Shown in pieces: positions 1 to 10,832 of a stretch of DNA of 64,000 bases (the first letter of the stretch is position 1; every line of letters begins with the position of its first letter). The stretch is from contig NC_087110.1 of the NCBI RefSeq assembly GCF_963855985.1, positions 2,347,001 through 2,411,000 of the forward strand, in the 5' to 3' direction. Under the pieces are notes generated by a model that worked only from the letters and a program-made list of their open reading frames with translations, was not told where the DNA came from and did no database searches. Both the position numbers and the translations under genes were made by a program. The DNA comes from Ostrinia nubilalis. Lineage: Eukaryota > Arthropoda > Insecta > Lepidoptera > Crambidae.

Positions 1-445
1 TGTCATCATCATATTATATTTTATGTATTTTATTAACAGTGTTGTTACGAATAAGTTCGCTATAAATAATTTATGTTATTTAATTTCTTTGTGATTAAGG
101 TCTGATAAAAATATCATTACATTTATTTTTCCAATAAACACTGAAGTTCAAGAACTATTTTCTGACAAAAAAGTTATTAAATCCAAGTACTAGTATAAAA
201 TTAAACAATATTATTAAGAAATTACAACAAACCAGTGCAACATATAATATCAACCAATCAAACGAATGAATTAGATTAAATGGCATAACTGTTATTTAAT
301 CCGTTTGTCTAGTCTACGATATTTTAAAATGAAACGGAAATGACGAATCGTTGAACATACTATTAATATCACGGTGGTTTCCCGAATAGTAGCATAAAAA
401 TTAGGGTGCGCGTAAGCAGAGAAATCTGAGGAGGGACGAATTTAA
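1..445. other. AT-rich stretch, nothing recognised
   Basis: No reading frame of note and no repeat that I recognise. Base composition is strongly AT-biased, as in most of the spacer in this window. Confidence 0.5.
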
Positions 446-585
446 ATAGTTTATTTTTTGCAAGTAGGCTTCCAAACAGCACTTTTACAAGTCCCACCCA
501 ACTGACCCAACCGTATTAGTCCTATCCCTGCTTCGGGACATTATAAGGGCCAGTTGCTGAGAAAAACCAGTGTAAGAAATTCAGT
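446..585 (+). repeat. Interspersed repeat, family R1 (copy 1)
   Basis: This is a diverged copy of a roughly 115-base repeat also present at 31985-32105 and 41095-41215. The copies share, in order, a 'TTGCAAGTAGGCTT' start, 'AGCACTTTTACA.GTCCCA', 'CCCTACCACTGCTTCGGGACA', and a 'GGGCCAG..GCTGAGA' end followed by a '.TAAGAAACTCA' tail. This copy carries an extra stretch in its middle. I remember this sequence as common in moth and butterfly genomes but do not know its class. Confidence 0.6.
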
Positions 586-1365
586 GTACTATGGTCAGCG
601 TAAAGAGCATCTAGCAATTTTAAAGTATGAATGACAAGAAGTATAGGCAAAAGTTGACTTAGTAAATGCACAGAAAATCATGTCATTTCGGGTCAATAAA
701 ATATGCTCCGTATGTCTATTGGCATAATATGAATCTTTTAATAAACTTAATTACCAGACAATACTATACTGCTCTGCGCTCCTTAGTTGCATCGATTGCA
801 TCCTTGATGCATCGTCGCATTGTACGCGCACCCTTAAGGCGTTACTAGGCGTGTCTTGTCATCATTTTGATGATTTAATGTACCGCAAATAGATTTTAAG
901 CCGAATTTTTGGTGTTGGTCACGCGTGTCTAAATTACGAAAGGCATAAATAAGTCAGTAAGGGTAAAAGTAATAACTTTAATGGTTCATATCACCCTTTT
1001 ACTTTGATGACGTTATTATTAATGCACACTGTAAACGTTTTTTTTCTTGTTATACGATTTGTATATTCTGCCATAAAATCGTCATAGTTTACAACTGAAA
1101 TAGAAGTGCACGAGACAAGTCAGTTTCTTGTATTTAAGTTCACTACATGGACCATTTGCAACTCCATTTGTTTTGCAAACCACCACTAGTTAATGTGTCC
1201 TCCGAAGCACAGAGTCACTTTTTATCGGACATTGGAAAGACTATCATAATATTATAATCGTATACCAAGAAGAATTGTTAGGGTCCTAACGAATATTAGT
1301 ATAAATGAAATAGCGGACTGTATAAAAATAGGTGCTGTATTCTCGCCAGCCTAATTTACAATCAA
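586..1365. other. AT-rich stretch, nothing recognised
   Basis: Only short chance reading frames occur (for example 666-848). No repeat or RNA gene was recognised. Confidence 0.5.
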
Positions 1366-1660
1366 TTATGAGAGTACGCGGTATTTGTGCGACGACGGTG
1401 GTGTCCCAAAGGCGAGTGTGTGACCCGAGCGCAGCCGATGATGACGCTGTCGGCCCGAGGTGACGTTAGTCATTGTACGCCGCCCGCACGTCTCCTCCCG
1501 CGCGTTGTTGGGTTCCCAACAAGAATAAAATAATATAAAAGCGTCTTTTGTTAGTGCAAAAAATAAGACCTCTTTAAAATGTTCCTTGCCAGTTTTCACG
1601 ACGTCATAGTACACAAAAGCGAATTCAATGGAGTGTTCGCAGTTTTTATTCAAAAGTTCG
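1366..1660. other. GC/CpG-rich patch of unknown role
   Basis: A locally GC- and CpG-rich island of about 150 bases (1370-1520) sits in AT-rich surroundings, followed by an AT-rich TATA-like tract near 1525-1545. A 95-codon minus-strand frame spans it but resembles no family I know. Promoter-like composition is one reading, an old repeat another. I see no splice or initiation signal that decides between them. Confidence 0.25.
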
Positions 1661-2100
1661 CCTCACACAGCAACCCGTTCCGAAACCCACTTGCTAGGGT
1701 ACCGGTTCTGCACCGTTCTCGTATCTGGGACTAGTGATGTGCTTTCATAGATTCGCTATCGAGTCCTATCGATACTCGGTAGTTATAAAATATTTAGTGC
1801 GTATAATTGTGGCTGGTCCTAACTCTATTTCTGGGGCTTATCTTTCTCTGTCACTCATTCCAGCATTTCCCTTTAAATGAAAGAGATGGTTAAGGAGAAA
1901 CTCCGCAGGTCAGAAGAAATGTAATTGAATATAATTGTGGCGAGAAGAATTTATTGTGCCATAAAGTACAAGGCCAAAACCACCCCTGTACTAAGGGTGA
2001 TTCCTGTCTCATGCAGGGGAGTTTGAGCCATTTATTTACTAAGTAAATGTGCAGCCGTATCGTTTTAACATGTGGGCCATGTGGCAGTGATTACTTCCCC
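1661..2100. other. Spacer, nothing recognised
   Basis: Mixed-composition DNA without a supported gene or recognised repeat. Confidence 0.45.
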
Positions 2101-2101
2101 A

Positions 2102-2218
2102 CTGAAAGTGACCTGACAATTGAATCGATCCATCGTCCTATTATAACCGATCACGGCCATAAATCAGCAGAGCTAAAAGTAACCTGACAATCGAATCGAT
2201 TTATAATCGATTACGGTC
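2102..2218 (+). repeat. Short imperfect tandem duplication
   Basis: Two diverged units (about 2102-2158 and 2171-2218) share 'AAAGT.ACCTGACAAT.GAATCGAT' and 'CGAT.ACGG'. The period is about 68-70 bases. This is a local duplication with no coding content. Confidence 0.5.
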
Positions 2219-2359
2219 TAGTGGGCGCATCGCATCACTATAGGACGCCTGTGTGTCTCTCACAGCAGACAATGGAAATGGGTTGCTGTACTCTTGGACT
2301 TGTTAGCTCCCTGCAGGCCGGAGCTTAATAATTGGGCCGCCATTGTTGTGGCGAACGAT

Positions 2360-2562
2360 TAAACCGCATCGCTTGCGAGTTGGAATTAAGACTGATTTGC
2401 GAGTATCGGGAGTTCGGGACCCCATTTTGTCCTACGGTTTGTCATGCCCTGAGTGCCCGAGCAACTGCACGCAGGAGGATTTAATGAATGCTGCTGACAA
2501 CGCCACTATTGTAGCGGAGTTTTGGGCTGACACTGTGTAGGTTTATTGTCGATACGAAGATT
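2360..2562 (+). pseudogene. 5'-truncated copy of the 50.1-kb LINE (C-terminal end)
   Basis: This fragment matches the last ~65 codons and the stop of the intact LINE at 50103-53190. It keeps 'SCPECPSNCTQEDLM', then the 'NAT.VAEFWADTV' terminus and a TAG stop, followed by the start of the 3' UTR (TAGGTTTRTTGTCGA). Upstream, the similarity decays around the LNRLR segment. The first CxC of the terminal Cys/His knuckle is lost and substitutions are numerous, so this is an old, dead copy truncated at its 5' end. Its GAA tail is reduced to 'CGAAGATTTT'. Confidence 0.8.
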
Positions 2563-3833
2563 TTGTACTTTTTACGAGTAAGTATCAGATGTTTTAAGGC
2601 TCTGAGTTTCTCCAAGTTCATCCAGTTCATGTTATTGATTGAGTCTTAATTTCAGTCCAGGTTCAGACTCAGGACCAATACTCAATATGCTATGACAAAT
2701 CGCACGCAAACACTACGGATTAGTGGTTTATTCAGCAACAGCAATGAATTGAATGTTAACTATTATTGAGTATAGTTCGACCAAGAACCTACCTAGGTAG
2801 TTGGATATCAAGCTGTGATGAAGAAATCTATGACTTGAAACAAAAAAATTAATGAAAAATTAATTCATTTTTTGTACTTATCCGTTATTTTTAAATTGAT
2901 GAAACCATAGAAACATACATATCAATTAATCTGCTTCATAAACCAGCCTCAACAAATGGACCAGACAAAATTTACGACTGTGTGTTTTAACAACAAACTC
3001 CTCATAAAAGTTGACGTTTCAAGTGCTGCCATAACTTATCCAAGACAATAAGGTAAAAGGAGAAAATATCCTCCAAACAGAATGTAATATTCCCGTTGGG
3101 GTATCAAATGGGAGCAATTGACGGTAACGTTACCGTTATTTTGCAATTTATGATGTTGTTTAGGGTTGTCGACCGACACTGTTAATATAAATATTCTGGA
3201 TTTAATCAAATCCGTCCGATAAAATTTGGCTGAAACAAACGAACGAATCAAATCCAAAGTAAAACGACAGCAGTACATATTACGTTTTCACTAATCTCAT
3301 CAGAGCTAAAAAATATGAAAGTGATTCTTTTTTGACTGAAATGGGATACTTTTTAATTTTTACGGCTTTCGCTGTGTGTGGTAATACTGTATTTTCCTAA
3401 AAGTACCTACTTGAGCGAAGCTACCTACATGCGAAGGTAAAATAAACGTGATAAAAATTTAGTACAACATTATTTTTGCGATGTTACCGTTAATTTACTT
3501 GGATAACAACCTGTTTCTGCACATCCGGACATGTCGCGGTAACTTGTTCGTTAATTAATTCGGCAAGTTAAAATGAGATAAGGATGCTTTAAATATCCTG
3601 GCTTTGGTGTGTGAAACTCATGTTTTATAGGTCGATGAATTGTTAAATGAACCCCAAAGTTAAGTGCGATCAACTGGTGAATGTAAGGACTTATATTTTC
3701 CACTTCTGCGTTCTCCTCAAAGTTAAGTTTCGTTTGTGACCTTTATTTAAGCCCAAGCCAACAGATCATCTCCACTTTTCGTTGTTTTGTATACCCAATA
3801 TAACCGAATTACTTACCGAGTATTACAGGACCA
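2563..3833. other. AT-rich spacer, nothing recognised
   Basis: There are no supported genes. The minus-strand frame at 3036-3278 looks like chance. No repeat was identified. Confidence 0.45.
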
Positions 3834-3886
3834 CTTCTTCTCTTCCGGTGGATGTCGCAAAAGGCGACTAAGGGACGAATATGCGA
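3834..3886 (+). repeat. Short interspersed repeat fragment ('GTCGCAAAAGGCGACTAAGGG')
   Basis: The segment 'TTCTTCTCTTCCGGTGG' followed by 'GTCGCAAAAGGCGACTAAGG' is a motif I remember as recurring many times in lepidopteran genomes, probably the end of a LINE. It occurs only once here, so the assignment rests on memory. Confidence 0.4.
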
Positions 3887-5920
3887 ACATTTACTTTCCA
3901 AATGCCTGGTAAATTAGAGTAACTAAATGACCCGATGATGATGATAACGACTGAAGTACCCAAGTTTTAAATGCAACTTAGAATCCAAAATAAACACCGT
4001 TCATTACTTAGTATACAAAATTACCTGAAGTGTATCAAAACGCGAAACTATGTGTGCTCGTTTTATATTTTTAATTAGTTGCAAAAGAATTTTAACGATC
4101 CAAGTAATATTTGTTACTATAAATGAATCATCTTAACTGGAAATGCTCTGGGCTATTTAATATGATCTAATGTGTCTTGTATAATTGCTTCTTATTACCG
4201 ACTAAATTGTTTTTCTTGAGATTCATTTTGGTCAGACTTATTTTTATTGGTAGATTTGATGTAATCCATAAAAATGTTGTGAAGGTTATTGTATTTACTC
4301 ATCTTCGTTGCAATCAGCTTAAATTTCACTCGATATCGTCATAGTGATACATTATTACTTCTATGTTTTCGACAATATCTCACCTATTTGGTTTAGAAGT
4401 CAGAAATCGTATGGCGACGTATGTGTATCAATATCAACTGAGTATACAACTCTATCCATCCTGATCCCTGAGATACCTGAACGCTATCATGATTGACCGA
4501 GAGAAAATATGAAAATTTGTGGAATCTTGAAATACGAAACCTCTGTTCGTGTGTCTATGTGCTTAATAGCGACTTCAAGAAAGCCAATGCTTTATCATTT
4601 TTGAAAATTTAAGAATCTGCGCCACACTCAATCATGAGACGATAATATTAATGCGAATACATGAACAAAATTGTCCTAAAATTTAATCAAACCTCATATA
4701 AGCATTTGAATGCCACACTCAAAACATTTTCGTTTATTACTCTCTCGCGGACGTTATTTGCTCGGCCGGTCGAAACTTTTTTAATTTCTCCCCGTTATCA
4801 CGAATGCGATATCATCGTGTTCACTATCCACTTGCCCTTAAATCACCGAACGCTCCGTTGGGGTGTTGCTAGGGTCGACAATTGGTCCCATTTTGTATAT
4901 CTAGTGTCCCCTTTTGTGTTTGATATTGAATTTGACTGCGTTTGAAATGGTTCACTTTGAAGTTTTTGGAAATATGTATATTAATTTCCTAAGTTTTTAA
5001 AGTATTATTAAGTATTAAAGTAAATAAATAGTTAAGGATTTGAAACTAAAGTGACGACAAAGTTTGCGAAAACTGCAATGTCGAATCTGTTAACAGTAAA
5101 ACGTAATAGTCGAATGTCGCTTCACATTCATAATGGTGAAATTTTTTGATTGAAAAACATTGATCGAAAGCTCAATTATGTATGAATTCTTTGACAATAT
5201 TAATATTATGATTTTTTATAAGCTCTATAATGTCAGTCCAAGTAATTTATTCATCATCGAACAACCAAATGTGGTTTGTCTCAGCTGTGCGTTGATTAGT
5301 GATTCAAATCATGATAATTTAATATTAAGCTGCTGCTACCCCTGTAAAATGGAATTGTTTTTAATTGCTGGCAGTGGCAGCCCTACAGTTATTATCTAAG
5401 GGGGCCGTATCGATTTGCCGCGTGAAGGTTAGGGTTAGCAGTTGGCTTCGATCCGTAGGTTTGTGTGTCATTCGTTTTGTAATACAGAGTTGGCAAAGTT
5501 ATTTCTGGATTGAGTTTTTTTAGGCTAGATATAAATACACTGGAACGCAAAGAAAAATGGTCGGTTACAAAATCTTCAATACCTTTAAAAGTACCTTTAA
5601 TCAGTTTTGGCTACAGACCTGATAAAAAGGGAGCCAGAGTCGATATGTCGAAATTCGTTTGCTTTGCTAACTTCTAGATTAAATTAAAGAGGCAATATTT
5701 TATTTCTCGTTATTCGGTGGTCTGAAATGAATTGAGACTGCTCTAAAAAGGTACCTAACATAACTTGCTAAATATTTTTCTTAAAACTGACACAACCACA
5801 CCCAAACTACATACTAACCCATATAAAGCGTCAAACATTATCTCCAAGTTACTTTAACCTCTAATTTATTCAAGACTCATCATACCGTATGAGTTAGGGC
5901 GGTACCATTTTACCTGGCAC
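3887..5920. other. AT-rich spacer, no supported gene
   Basis: About 2 kb without recognised elements. A 94-codon plus-strand frame at 4661-4945 lies in a slightly GC-richer patch but resembles nothing I know. It lacks a usable initiation or splice context, so I do not call it. Confidence 0.45.
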
Positions 5921-5922
5921 GA

Positions 5923-6020
5923 GTACAGACGACGACACACAAGGTTGAGGCTCTTGTGCAGGTGGTAATAGGTGCTACTTTGCAACAGAAATCTGTAATC
6001 TGATGTGCTGTTGACTGTAC
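5923..6020 (+). mobile_element. TA-flanked MITE, family M1 (copy A)
   Basis: A 98-bp unit with inverted ends: 'GTACAGACGACGACACA' on the left and 'TGATGTGCTGTTGACTGTAC' on the right. The core 'TTTGCAACAGAAAT.TGTA' is shared with copies at 8954, 22973, 49325, 56792 and 59428. The ends read as TA plus CAGWCGACAGCACATCA, compatible with a Tc1/mariner-type non-autonomous element. There is no coding capacity. Confidence 0.65.
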
Positions 6021-6032
6021 CTACATTAGCAG

Positions 6033-6439
6033 CAGTGTGTAGCTACCAAGAGGCTAGGCGGGGCAGTGCCCTGGGGCCCTAAAGCTCAGAGGGCCCTCGA
6101 ATCCTTACCAGAAAAATATCAATCGTACTGAAGTTTTGAAAATCTTTCATTTTCAAAATAAATAGAGATAAATTCAAAAGTTATACCTAGAGAATTCCCC
6201 TAAATTATTTCTGTAGGTTGGCACTTGGCACTGTTGTCAATTTGACGGATAGCGTTAAGTGCGTTTTATTATTCATCGGTGTGCGTTTTTTTGTGAAGAG
6301 AAGAGAACGGTTAAAAAAATATTGCTGTATCAGGATTAAGCTTAATGTCAATAAACTCAAAACCTAACCAGCTTAGATAGCAGTGGGACTCCATTTTTTT
6401 ATTTGGCCTAGGGCCCTTGGTTACCTAGCTACGCCTCTG
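6033..6439 (+). mobile_element. Possible non-autonomous DNA transposon (hAT-like ends)
   Basis: The left end reads 'CAGTGTGTAGCTACCAAG' and continues to 'GGCCCT.AAG'. The right end, reverse-complemented, reads 'CAGAGGCGTAGCTAGG', then 'AACCAAGGGCCCTAGG'. Both ends share CAG.G.GTAGCTA and a GGGCCC block, forming a diverged terminal inverted repeat of about 35 bp. The flanks share only 'AGCAG', so a clean duplication is not demonstrated. The interior is non-coding. Confidence 0.4.
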
Positions 6440-7119
6440 AAGCAGTAGACTTTCCTATCTAAGTTTGTTAAATCAAATACATTTTGTATCTGGTTTGGCC
6501 AAAGTTGGCCTTTGTGGCCCAACATAAATCACAAAAAGAAGAAAAAGGTGTCTGCAAAAGGGCTCTTATCTTGTGCCCTACCAGCGCTTCGGGACAAACA
6601 TTTGGCAAGTGGTGATAAAAAGGCGTTGCGACCAACTCGTCGTGTTTTTATTTATTTTTAAACTTGAGGTTGTCTTGGATACTTGAATAAAACTTCAGAA
6701 TGTTCCACTTTGTAAAAAATATTCTTAGTTTGATTGCAGTCGTGAAACAACCATAGTTAAGAAAGAATAAATGATTCCACACTTCGGAGAGTAACTTAAC
6801 CCTTTATGGGGCTCTATGCCATATTGCCATAAATTGAACCTTGTTCACGCAAAGTTTGTTACAACTCCCATGGAGGAACATGATACTCGCATTACACAGA
6901 CTGTTGACAGACTTATCCTAAATGTATATTTGTGTAAAAAACAAGAAAATCTTTAAAAAATAACAGCTACGTGGATAGAATAGAAACAACAATACCAAAA
7001 ATACATAGGGATACTCGTAATAACCATAACATGGGTAGGATAAAAATGTAGCGAGTGACAGTACTTAGGATAATAATACAAAAAATAGTACATCACACAC
7101 TGGCATCTTACGTTATTGA
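6440..7119. other. Spacer with a weak R1-like trace
   Basis: A short segment at 6575-6625 contains 'CCCTACCAGCGCTTCGGGACA', resembling the middle of repeat family R1. Otherwise this is AT-rich with no gene. Confidence 0.35.
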
Positions 7120-7318
7120 AGTAGATGCGGTTTTTCAACAAAAGTCTGGTGTACACACGACAGACATGTCGATGAAGCACCTGATGTCATGCCCTAAGTG
7201 CCCAAGCATCTGCACAGGAGGATTTGATGAGTGCTGCTGACAACGCCACTCTTGTGGCGGAGTTTTGGGCTGACACTGTGTAGGTTTGTTGTCGACACGA
7301 AAAGAAGAAGAAGACGAC
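7120..7318 (+). pseudogene. 5'-truncated copy of the 50.1-kb LINE with GAA tail
   Basis: This matches the 3' end of the intact LINE from its 'AGATGCGGTTTT' (Cys/His knuckle) through the TAG stop and the 3' UTR 'GTTTGTTGTCGACACGAAAAG', ending in (GAA)n GACGAC. The match near the stop is close to identical to the intact copy, so this one is younger than the copy at 2360. An interruption follows 'CGGTTTTT' and a base is lost after 'CATCTGCAC', breaking the frame. Only the last ~60 codons remain. Confidence 0.82.
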
Positions 7319-8953
7319 AACACATCAGGCTACCCATTTTTCTTGCAAACTCTTCCCTATCACAACTGCACAAGAACCCGCAGTGGTTACATTATACGCA
7401 TTATAAGCTCCAATCGATAATAACAATATCCGATAAAGTTTTATTGCACAACATAACCAACCGTGCAATATTCGATGTAACAATTACATTGATTAAATTT
7501 TTCGGAATCTCGTTATCGCGCAATCGATGCGCACGTTTTGGCGACGAGTACGTGATATGAATGATTATGGCGATCGTTAACGAAACACATCAATTTATTT
7601 TGGACGTAGTAATTAAGGAAATTGTGAAAAGTTTGGCTAATAGTTGCAAAAGTGTAACATGTGATGTGAGCTTACGACTTGCGCTAAAATACTATTTGAA
7701 TTAGTCAAGTCAATTGATTAATTTAAGATGTTTTGCAATATGCATGCATTGAAATGGAAATGCACATAATGATTTTATTAATGTAAAAATATTAATAAGT
7801 AACTAGTTATTTTGGGGAAAAGTGTGGGAACTTTTTACATTATATTTTTTCCAGTAATAAAAAAAATAAGCGATTCCATTCTAATAGTGGTGTGTGTTTA
7901 ATTAACATTAAGACCTGATTTGTTTCTAATTGTTGAGCATAATCTACCTACAAACCGATAAAATCTCTCTAAGTGAAATATTTCGATTAATCTCTTAGTG
8001 GATAGTTAAATTATATGTTCAGAAAGCGTAAATGCTTAACTAACAGGGATTGGTTTGTATCATAATATATCGTAACAAAGATGTGTGTTTTGTCCATTTT
8101 AATAGGAAAAGAGTTTAATTATTTTTCTAATGAACTACTTACAGATATTTCGTGTTACATTTTAGTTCCATTTTAATTCTATATTATGAGGAAGGAGCTA
8201 TTAAAAAGGTAATGAATTATTATTATTAAAAATCATGCGATATTTTAATTTTTTATAACAGTTATTAATCAGCAGTAGTCATTTATTTCGCGCCAAAATT
8301 TAATTTTTGAAAATAAAAAACAGACAAGAGGCTCAAAATAAATATCAGTCACTAAAATCGCTAAACATTTTTTAAATACATAAAATAAATGATCTTGAAC
8401 AAAACACATTAAGTTACGAGTACAAACCTACATAAGAGACATCATTCTCATTAGCATAATCCTGAAAGTATTACACATTTAATATGAAATGACAAGAGCG
8501 TCGCTTAAAGTTAATCTACTTTTAAAAGGGAAACGCCATGTGAAATTAAAAATACAAATTGTGGAAAAAGACGTATTTTTTTTCTTATACTCGACGTTAT
8601 TACAAAATTATTCCAGGGTTGAGGACGATGAAAACCATTTTTCCAAAGCCATCCCCTGTTATCTCGAGGAGTCTTATTTTGGAATCGCTCTCAAGAAGTG
8701 TTTTCGTTTCACGGTGTCAAAATTGTGATTGAAAGTAAAAAGCTCTTACGACGCATTTTATAGAATTTTACGTAAAATATTTCATGAGAGCGGTTCGTGA
8801 ATAGCTGAGTTTTAATGTTTTGTCTTTTACCTGAATTACCTGATCGATATTTTTGTTAAATTTCTGTTCTAATATCAGTAGAATTCAGGATACAAGAGTG
8901 TTTGACCGAGTATCTACTAGAAATAACTTTTCAAAAATAGCAATTTTAGTAAT
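7319..8953. other. AT-rich spacer, nothing recognised
   Basis: About 1.6 kb of low-complexity AT-rich DNA. The short frames at 7231-7560 and 8489-8728 show no family resemblance. Confidence 0.45.
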
Positions 8954-9052
8954 AGGTCGACAGCATGTCAACGTAAACACTGTAGTATCTTACGCAGTTG
9001 TTATAGGGGCGACTTTGCAACGAAAACGTATAGTCTGACGTGCTGTCGACCT
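8954..9052 (+). mobile_element. MITE family M1 (copy B)
   Basis: A 99-bp unit whose ends form a perfect 12-bp inverted repeat (AGGTCGACAGCA / TGCTGTCGACCT). The core 'GCGACTTTGCAACGAAAA' followed by 'TAGTCTGACG' matches the other M1 copies. Confidence 0.65.
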
Positions 9053-9383
9053 TACATTATGACTGTGTTTCGAAGGCTTCCAGAATAAGTCCCCGGCTTT
9101 AAAACGTCGTTTACATATGAAAGCGAATGTGAAATCGTCATTTTTCCGCTCCGCATGTTTCACTTTCGAGATAGACATTTTTTTCGCTCGTCTCTGTGAG
9201 TTTCATTAAATGCGGGCACCCTTAGCTGAAAGGTTTTTTAATCAGCTTTTACCTTTTTACACAATGGAAGCATCAGTAAAGCCTTGTTCGCACTAGTCGA
9301 CTAATTTAGTTGAGTAGCTCGCCTTTAGTAACTAAACTATTCGCTACTGACCAAATTAAAACCGTTCGTACTTCGGTCGAGTA

Positions 9384-9515
9384 CATCATCATCATCATCA
9401 TTGCAGCCACAGGACGTCCACGGCTGAACATAGGCCTCCCCCAATGACTTCCACATCGCACGGTTGGTAGCGGCCTGCATTCAGCGCCTGCTACCTTTCA
9501 GGTGACGACGGGGCG
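9384..9515 (-). mobile_element. RTE-type LINE 3' fragment with (ATG)n tail
   Basis: On the minus strand this is the end of an RTE-type ORF: the typical 'W..LGEAYVQQW' terminus is encoded by 'GGGGGAGGCCTATGTTCAGC', followed by a (ATG)n tail (here CATCAT... at 9384-9402). It is 5'-truncated, diverged and non-coding. It is nested in the inverted-repeat element 9277-9997. Confidence 0.75.
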
Positions 9516-9575
9516 GGGGGTGCTAAGAATCCCCGGTCGAGTTTTCGAGTACAGTTTACTGGTAATTAGTAGTTT

Positions 9576-9606
9576 TTATAGAAATAGAAATAGAAATAGA
9601 AATATT
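9576..9606 (+). repeat. (AAATAG)n microsatellite
   Basis: Four to five direct units of AAATAG followed by 'ATATTTATTTGTCTTTG', a context I associate with LINE ends in Lepidoptera. Confidence 0.7.
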
Positions 9607-9997
9607 TATTTGTCTTTGAATAGGGTGTATATGAACTCAAGTATCGATTTAACCGCCCGATTCCGACTCGTTTAGCCGATGAACGAGTGAGAAGGGTCGC
9701 GTGTGGGGTTGCTACTCGCCTGTCAAAATAGAACAAAATGGATTGGCTCGACTAAACGATTAAGGCCCGATTCGACCAAACTTTTATCCGAGAATAACTC
9801 CTGGTATAACTGGCACATTGACAGTTTCAGTATGGGAAATATGTTAAAACTGACGATTTATTCTGAGATTAATAATTTACTCTTGCTTGTTTGATCGAAT
9901 CCACTCTTAGTAACATACTCGACTAAATTTTTGGTGTTCGGTCGGACACGTTTAGCTATCTCGCCTAAAAAACTCTACTAGTGCGAACAAGGCTTTA

Positions 9998-10663
9998 CGA
10001 AAATTCTAGTTGGTTTGTTTAAACCATATTGTTTGCCGTTCAATTAGCCTTAATTTGTTTGTTCTTTGTGGAAAATCTTAGGAAACTAATTGGAATGTAC
10101 CCAAGATACTATGCAGGCTTTGTACGTTTGTTATTTTCTAATCAGCGGAGACGTTGAAATGATGATTAGGCAACCAAGAGATTGCTGGCCGTCAAAAATC
10201 CTGGTATTGTATGGCCAAATAAAAAAATATCGTAGTTAAGACCCCAAGTTCGACTGGATTCTTCAATTATGTTAGGTATTATTAGTGCCAGGGACAATGT
10301 GGGTGGACTAACGTCTCTTACTGCTCCCATATTTTCTAATTTATCCACTAAAACGATACGCTACCATGTGCGACAGCCTACAAATGTAACCCAAATTCGT
10401 TGATAATTTCTAGCAATCCTCCTAGTAACCTGTTTACGAAATCGCAACAATTCAGAATCAACATGTGTTTAGTTCAGATAGAATAAATTTCCGCGTTTAT
10501 TTGTGCCATTCTCTTGACATGCGTGTCTCGAACTGTGCGTGATCCGAATAACAAATTGTACTACAAATTCCGCTGATGCTCCTTAACTAGGTTTTACGCA
10601 CTAGAATTACTATAGTATGAAGATTTTGTGTTGACTTTCTCTCCTTTTAAAGAGAACTACCAT
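9998..10663. other. AT-rich spacer, nothing recognised
   Basis: No supported gene or recognised repeat was seen. Confidence 0.45.
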
Positions 10664-10832
10664 TCATCATCATCATCATTTCAGCCATAGGACGTTCACT
10701 GCTGAACATAGGCCTCCCCCAATGATTTCCACAATGGCCGGTTGGTGGCGGCCTGCATCCAGCGCCTTCCGGCTACCCTTATGAGGTCGTCGGTCCACCT
10801 TGTGGGTGGACGTCCTACTCTTAACTCTTCCA
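10664..10832 (-). mobile_element. RTE-type LINE 3' fragment with (ATG)n tail
   Basis: A minus-strand RTE end about 165 bases long, covering 'GGTGGACCGACGACCTCAT', the 'AGGCGCTGGATGCAGGCC' block, the 'GGGGGAGGCCTATGTTCAGC' block and the (ATG)n tail at 10664-10680. It is longer than the copy at 9384 and includes the R..RW.DD segment seen at 14499 and 16190. It is truncated and not translatable. Confidence 0.78.

Larger units (their letters stand above)
9277..9997 (+). mobile_element. DNA transposon remnant with 21-bp perfect terminal inverted repeats, interrupted by an RTE fragment
   Basis: The left end (9277-9297) and right end (9977-9997) are exact inverted copies for 21 bp, beginning TAAAGCCTTGTTCGCAC and including ACTAGT. 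If TA is the duplicated target, the element begins AAGCCTTG, as in Tc1/mariner-type MITEs. Sub-terminal text recurs ('CGACTAAATT', 'CTCGCCT.AA') on both sides. An RTE LINE tail (9384-9515) and an (AAATAG)-like microsatellite (9576-9606) lie inside, so the structure is nested. No transposase was seen. Confidence 0.7.

Noticed and set aside
4661..4945. 94-codon frame in a slightly GC-richer patch.
   Set aside because: No family resemblance and no supporting signals.
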